Part shown: positions 4,614 to 7,543 of the stretch, in pieces
Numbering within the stretch: the first letter of the stretch is position 1
Layout: each line of letters starts with the position of its first letter
Assembly (NCBI GenBank): GCA_049324235.1
Contig: JBMOLJ010000075.1
Location: 1-7,543, forward strand
Direction of reading: 5' to 3'
Length of the DNA stretch: 7,543 nt
DNA from: UBA1431 sp049324235
Lineage (GTDB): Bacteria > Bacillota > Clostridia > Christensenellales > UBA1431
The notes under the pieces: generated by a model
Told to the model about the DNA's origin: nothing
Database searches by the model: none
What the model saw: the letters and a program-made list of their open reading frames with translations, nothing else
Program-made: the position numbers and the translations under genes

Positions 4614-7418
4614 TTATAGCCCTGCAACCTGCAAAACATTGATCAAAAGCGGCGGGCTGCCGAAACACGTTCCGCCCGGCATGCCGTATTCCAATCCGCT
4701 CCCTGCTGCCGCAACCTGCTTTAATAGCTCGAAAAAGTTTCCGGAGAGCACCACCTGCTCCACCGCGTGCACCCTTTCGCCGCCTTCGATATAAAATCCG
4801 CGCGCCGGAAGCGAAAAATCCCCCGAAACGGTGTTGACTCCCGCATGCAGCCCTTCAAGTTCGGTAACGACAAGGCCCCGCCCCATTTCTTTTTGCAATT
4901 CCATAAACCCTTTTTCCCCGGGTTTGATGAAAAAGTTGGAAGGCGCAATATCCACCGCCGATTTGTAGGAGCCGCGCGAAGCATGCCCTGTGGGTTCAGC
5001 GCCCGCTTTTGCCGCACTCTCGCGGTTGTGCAGGAGCGTAAATAGCCTGCCGTTTTCAATGACGGGCATTGTCCTGCAGGGCACGCCCTCCCCGTCGAAC
5101 GGCGCGGACGCAAACCCGTCCGCCTGCAAAGGATCGTCCATGATGGTGACGCACTGTGCCGCGATCATTTCGCCTTCCTTCCCTTGCAGGTGAGAAAGCC
5201 CGTCCTGCGCGCGTTTGGCGCTGAACACGGGCGAAAAGGCCGCGAGCAGGTCGTATGCCGCCCGCGCCTGCAATATAACGGGATACCCGCCGGAAGGAAC
5301 GGGCTTTGCGCCGCGCTTTTCAAGCGCGCGCTCCACCGCCTGCGCGGCCACCGCCTTCGGGTCCAGGCTGTAGAAATCGCGGGAAACGCCAAACGCGAAC
5401 CCCGTCTGCGTCCAGCCGCCCTCCTGCACCACCGGCTGGATGTAGATAAGGCACAGCCCGTCAGAAAACGCGGCGTCCATCCCAAGGCTCCCCAGCAAAT
5501 GTGTGCCGCCCGAGCCGCAGCTTAATGCGCAGTGCTGTACGGAGCGCACCAGCGGGCTTTTATCCCGCGCGGCATGGTACAGCTCCAGCGCCATTTCGGT
5601 TTTCTCTTTTTGTGAAACACCGTCGCCGTTATACGCGGATATCTTCACATTCTGATAACTCTGCGGGCCCGGCGCGCACAGCAGAGGCGGCTCCTTTTTA
5701 TCATAAAGCATGGCGCTCTGCCGCGCCGCGCCTATCATCATCTCCGCCGCCGCCTCGTCAAACGCCTCGCTGTAGGACTGCCCCCGCTTCCCTCTGTGCA
5801 ACGTGCGCAGGCCAATGCCGCGCGCAAGGCTGTCGGTAAAGCTGTCCACCTCACCGCCAAACACCGTCACGCGCGTGGACGCGCCCTGCACGAGATAGGC
5901 TTCGGCCTCGTCCGCGCCCTCTTTTTTTGCACCGTTTAAGAGCTTTTTCATATAGCCGGTGTTATCCGTATGTGTGATTTGCGCTCTGTGTGGCGTTTGC
6001 GCCCTCCCGCGATCTTCCCTGTTATGAGCGGGAGCGGTTGCACCGCTGCGCCCTCCTACGGTCAGCCCTGTGATGCGCAGGGGCGGCTGCCCCACGCTGG
6101 TGGGGATGCTGCCCGACACCGAGCCGCACATGCCCTGCCCCAGCGCAAGCTCCTGCCCCACGCGGTCAATTTTCAGCAGCACCTCGGCGCCCTTGCCGAT
6201 CAGCGCCGCTCCCCGCACGGGATGGCTGATTTTTCCGTCTTTGACAAGGTATCCTTCCAGCACCGCGAAGTTAAACTGCCCTGTGACCGGATTAACGGAC
6301 CCGCCGCCCAATTGTTTTGCATACAGTCCGTTGCCCATTGTCGCAATCATCTCCTCCAGGGTGTCGCTCCCCGGGAGTATGAACGTGTTGGTCATGCGGG
6401 ACGTGGGCGCGAAGTGGTAGGACTGCCGCCTTCCGCTGCCGGTAGATACGCTGTTCATGCGCCGCGCGCCCAGGCGGTCGATCATGAATCCCGTCAGTAC
6501 GCCGCCTGTTATGAGCATGTTCCGGCGGGTGGGCTGGCCCTCGTCGTCCATCGCGGCCGATCCCCATTCATACGGCAGGGTGCCGTCGTCGGCCGCGCTC
6601 ACGCAGGGCGCGGCAATCGTCTGCCCGAGTTTATCGCCGAACACCGAGTTCCCGCGCGCGACCGACGTGCTCTCCAGCGCATGCCCGCACGCCTCGTGGA
6701 ATATCACGCCGCCGAACCCGTTGTCGAGTACGACCGGCATCTCGCCCGCGGGACACCAGGGGGCGGTAAGCATGGTGAGCGCCGTGCGCGCCGCCATGCG
6801 CGCATAATCCTCGACATCAATGCGTTCGAAAAGCTCAAAGCCCATCGCGCGACCCGGGGACTGCCGCCCCGTCTGGCTCTCATCGCCGTCCGACGCCACA
6901 GCCTGTATGCTGATGCGCGTGCGCACGCGCTCGTCCTCGGCCCACAGCCCTTCACTGTTGGCCACCGTCACGCGCTGGCACACGTCGCCGTAGTCTACCG
7001 TGGCCTGCGTGATGCGCGCGCCTTCGGCGCGCGCCGCGCGGTAGGCCGTTTTTACGGTTTCCATCTTCTTCACCATATCCACCGTCTGCGGATATGCCCT
7101 GATCCTCCATCCCCGCGGGTATCCTGCATCATAAAGCACGATCCCCTTTTGGGTCTTTGCCCCTGAGAGCGCCTCGGCCGCGCGGCGCGCAGCCGTCAGC
7201 AGCGCGTCCGCCTCCATAGGCGCGATGGCGTACGCCGTGCGCACGCCGTCGAACACGCGCACCCCCACGCCGCTCTCGCGGCCTGTCAGCGCGTTTTCCA
7301 CGTGTCCGTTAAGGCAGGAGAGCGCCGTCCTCTCCACGTCCTCCATGAATATCTCGGCAAAATCGCCGCCGGATAACGCAATGTCCAGCGCCTTTGCGAC
7401 CGTCTTTTTATCGACCAA
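4614..7418 (-). CDS. tldD: fused TldD-TldE (PmbA) metalloprotease, single chain
   Basis: TldD and TldE normally form a heteromeric zinc protease that cleaves unfolded peptides, for example in microcin B17 maturation and CcdA turnover in E. coli. Here one 934-residue frame holds both. Residues 1-456 are a full TldD: N-terminal domain, zinc motif HEACGH (residues 241-246, DNA 6681-6698), the third ligand Cys in GMCGS (about 431), and the usual end ITGLTVGG. Residues 457-489 are a polar His/Arg/Thr-rich linker. Residues 490-934 are a full TldE, from MKKLLNGAKKEGADEAEAYL to SPPLLINVLQVAGL, without a HExxxH, as is normal for TldE. The TTG start at 7418 is chosen because family homology begins there (VDKKTVAKALDIAL) and GGGGG-AAGAAG sits just upstream; the in-frame ATG at 7529 would add 37 unrelated basic residues. 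The gene overlaps the end of rarA by 11 bp and ends TAATAA. If the fusion is a sequence error, tldE would start at the ATG 5949-5951. Confidence 0.88.
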   Translation of the reverse strand: MVDKKTVAKALDIALSGGDFAEIFMEDVERTALSCLNGHVENALTGRESGVGVRVFDGVRTAYAIAPMEADALLTAARRAAEALSGAKTQKGIVLYDAGYPRGWRIRAYPQTVDMVKKMETVKTAYRAARAEGARITQATVDYGDVCQRVTVANSEGLWAEDERVRTRISIQAVASDGDESQTGRQSPGRAMGFELFERIDVEDYARMAARTALTMLTAPWCPAGEMPVVLDNGFGGVIFHEACGHALESTSVARGNSVFGDKLGQTIAAPCVSAADDGTLPYEWGSAAMDDEGQPTRRNMLITGGVLTGFMIDRLGARRMNSVSTGSGRRQSYHFAPTSRMTNTFILPGSDTLEEMIATMGNGLYAKQLGGGSVNPVTGQFNFAVLEGYLVKDGKISHPVRGAALIGKGAEVLLKIDRVGQELALGQGMCGSVSGSIPTSVGQPPLRITGLTVGGRSGATAPAHNREDRGRAQTPHRAQITHTDNTGYMKKLLNGAKKEGADEAEAYLVQGASTRVTVFGGEVDSFTDSLARGIGLRTLHRGKRGQSYSEAFDEAAAEMMIGAARQSAMLYDKKEPPLLCAPGPQSYQNVKISAYNGDGVSQKEKTEMALELYHAARDKSPLVRSVQHCALSCGSGGTHLLGSLGMDAAFSDGLCLIYIQPVVQEGGWTQTGFAFGVSRDFYSLDPKAVAAQAVERALEKRGAKPVPSGGYPVILQARAAYDLLAAFSPVFSAKRAQDGLSHLQGKEGEMIAAQCVTIMDDPLQADGFASAPFDGEGVPCRTMPVIENGRLFTLLHNRESAAKAGAEPTGHASRGSYKSAVDIAPSNFFIKPGEKGFMELQKEMGRGLVVTELEGLHAGVNTVSGDFSLPARGFYIEGGERVHAVEQVVLSGNFFELLKQVAAAGSGLEYGMPGGTCFGSPPLLINVLQVAGL
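5952..6050 (-). other. 33-residue linker between the TldD and TldE halves (former intergenic DNA?)
   Basis: After the normal TldD end (LTVGG) the frame stays open for 33 codons until the TldE start Met (5951). The linker is rich in Arg, His, Thr and Ala, has no hydrophobic core pattern and resembles neither family. No Shine-Dalgarno lies within 15 nt of the TldE ATG, which favours translation as one chain or coupling from upstream. Two small hairpins lie here on the minus strand: AGCGGT-GCA-ACCGCT (6033-6047) and GGCG-CAAA-CGCC (5992-6003). Confidence 0.7.
5998..6056 (-). repeat. 10-bp direct repeat GGAGGGCGCA, copies 49 bp apart
   Basis: Exact copies on the minus strand at 6047-6056 (overlapping the last TldD codons) and 5998-6007. 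The 49-bp period is 16 codons plus one base, so gain or loss of one unit changes the frame. With one copy and the interval removed, the TldD frame would read on to a TGA at 5948-5950, which overlaps the TldE ATG as ATGA. Confidence 0.6.
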
Positions 7419-7543
7419 CTTCTTCCCCCGCTTTCGGTGTCTCCTGCGCATCCCCGTAGCGCCTGCGCGTTTTCCTGTTCTCGCGTATCTTTTGTTCCTG
7501 TCCCTGATCGCTCGGATGGTAATACACACGCCCGACCATGTCG
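7408..7543 (-). CDS. rarA: probable replication-associated recombination protein A, C-terminal tail (cut by window edge)
   Basis: The frame enters at the right edge and ends at TAA 7408-7410, giving 44 codons. The fragment DMVGRVYYHPSDQGQEQK matches the C-terminal signature of Gram-positive RarA/MgsA (GRVYYxPxDxGxExxI), an AAA+ ATPase of the clamp-loader group that acts at stalled replication forks. A charged tail (RENRKTRRRYG, then an acidic end) follows. The AAA+ core lies outside the window, so the call rests on this short motif alone. The stop overlaps the tldD TTG start by 11 bp, implying one transcription unit. This segment is too short and too close to the edge to show as a standard complete ORF. 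Confidence 0.65.
   Translation of the reverse strand, partial: DMVGRVYYHPSDQGQEQKIRENRKTRRRYGDAQETPKAGEEVGR
7425..7429 (-). promoter_or_regulatory. Shine-Dalgarno-like G-run deciding the tldD TTG start
   Basis: GGGGG followed by AAGAAG then TTG on the minus strand puts a purine-rich site 6 nt before the TTG at 7416-7418. It lies within the rarA reading frame, so tldD is probably translated by coupling. No ATG or GTG start occurs near the point where family homology begins. Confidence 0.5.

Noticed and set aside
5949..6056. Frameshift pseudogene in tldD-tldE
   Set aside because: Both halves are complete with key residues intact and the frame is open throughout, so the sequence as given supports a fusion rather than a broken gene. 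A sequence error at the junction cannot be excluded.
5970..7166. A 398-codon open frame on the plus strand
   Set aside because: It lies wholly antisense to the TldD half, whose zinc motif and family pattern are clear. Its product is Arg/His/Ala/Pro-rich with no recognisable motif, as expected for the antisense frame of a GC-rich gene.
7419..7529. Start of tldD at the upstream ATG (7529) or the ATG at 7451
   Set aside because: The extra residues are a very basic stretch unlike any TldD N-terminus, and this DNA is read in another frame as the rarA tail. The TTG at 7418 coincides with the start of family homology.

Overview
The window looks like a chromosomal piece of a moderately GC-rich member of the Bacillota (clostridial type). 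The evidence is a T-box leader with a canonical UGGNACC bulge in front of ileS, an isoleucyl-tRNA synthetase of the type common in Clostridia (type 2, KMSKHKGN), purine-rich Shine-Dalgarno sequences and a TTG start. No mobile element, CRISPR array, tRNA or rRNA was seen. I infer the lineage from these features; no search was run.

All genes lie on the minus strand and are read from the right edge leftward. First comes the C-terminal tail of a probable rarA (AAA+ recombination factor), cut by the window edge. It overlaps the TTG start of a long ORF that joins a complete TldD metalloprotease half to a complete TldE/PmbA half through a 33-residue linker that looks like translated intergenic DNA. 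A 349-bp gap follows. It holds a strong sigma-A type promoter (TTTACA-17-TATAAT), a hairpin at the predicted transcript 5' end, an isoleucine T-box riboswitch and its terminator. Then come ileS (1038 aa), a class I SAM-dependent methyltransferase of the RlmI/RlmK-like type (gap 7 bp), and an RluA-family pseudouridine synthase (gap 7 bp) that runs off the left edge.

There are thus two functional blocks. The right block (rarA, tldD-tldE) covers DNA maintenance and peptide or protein processing. The left block (ileS, methyltransferase, pseudouridine synthase) covers translation and RNA modification. It probably forms one transcription unit, so the uncharged tRNA-Ile signal read by the T-box would set expression of two RNA-modification genes as well as the synthetase.

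The most unusual feature is the one-chain TldD-TldE fusion. In the junction a 10-bp direct repeat is spaced 49 bp apart (not a multiple of three). Removing one repeat plus the interval in silico restores a separate tldD that ends in an ATGA overlap with tldE, which suggests how the fusion could have arisen.
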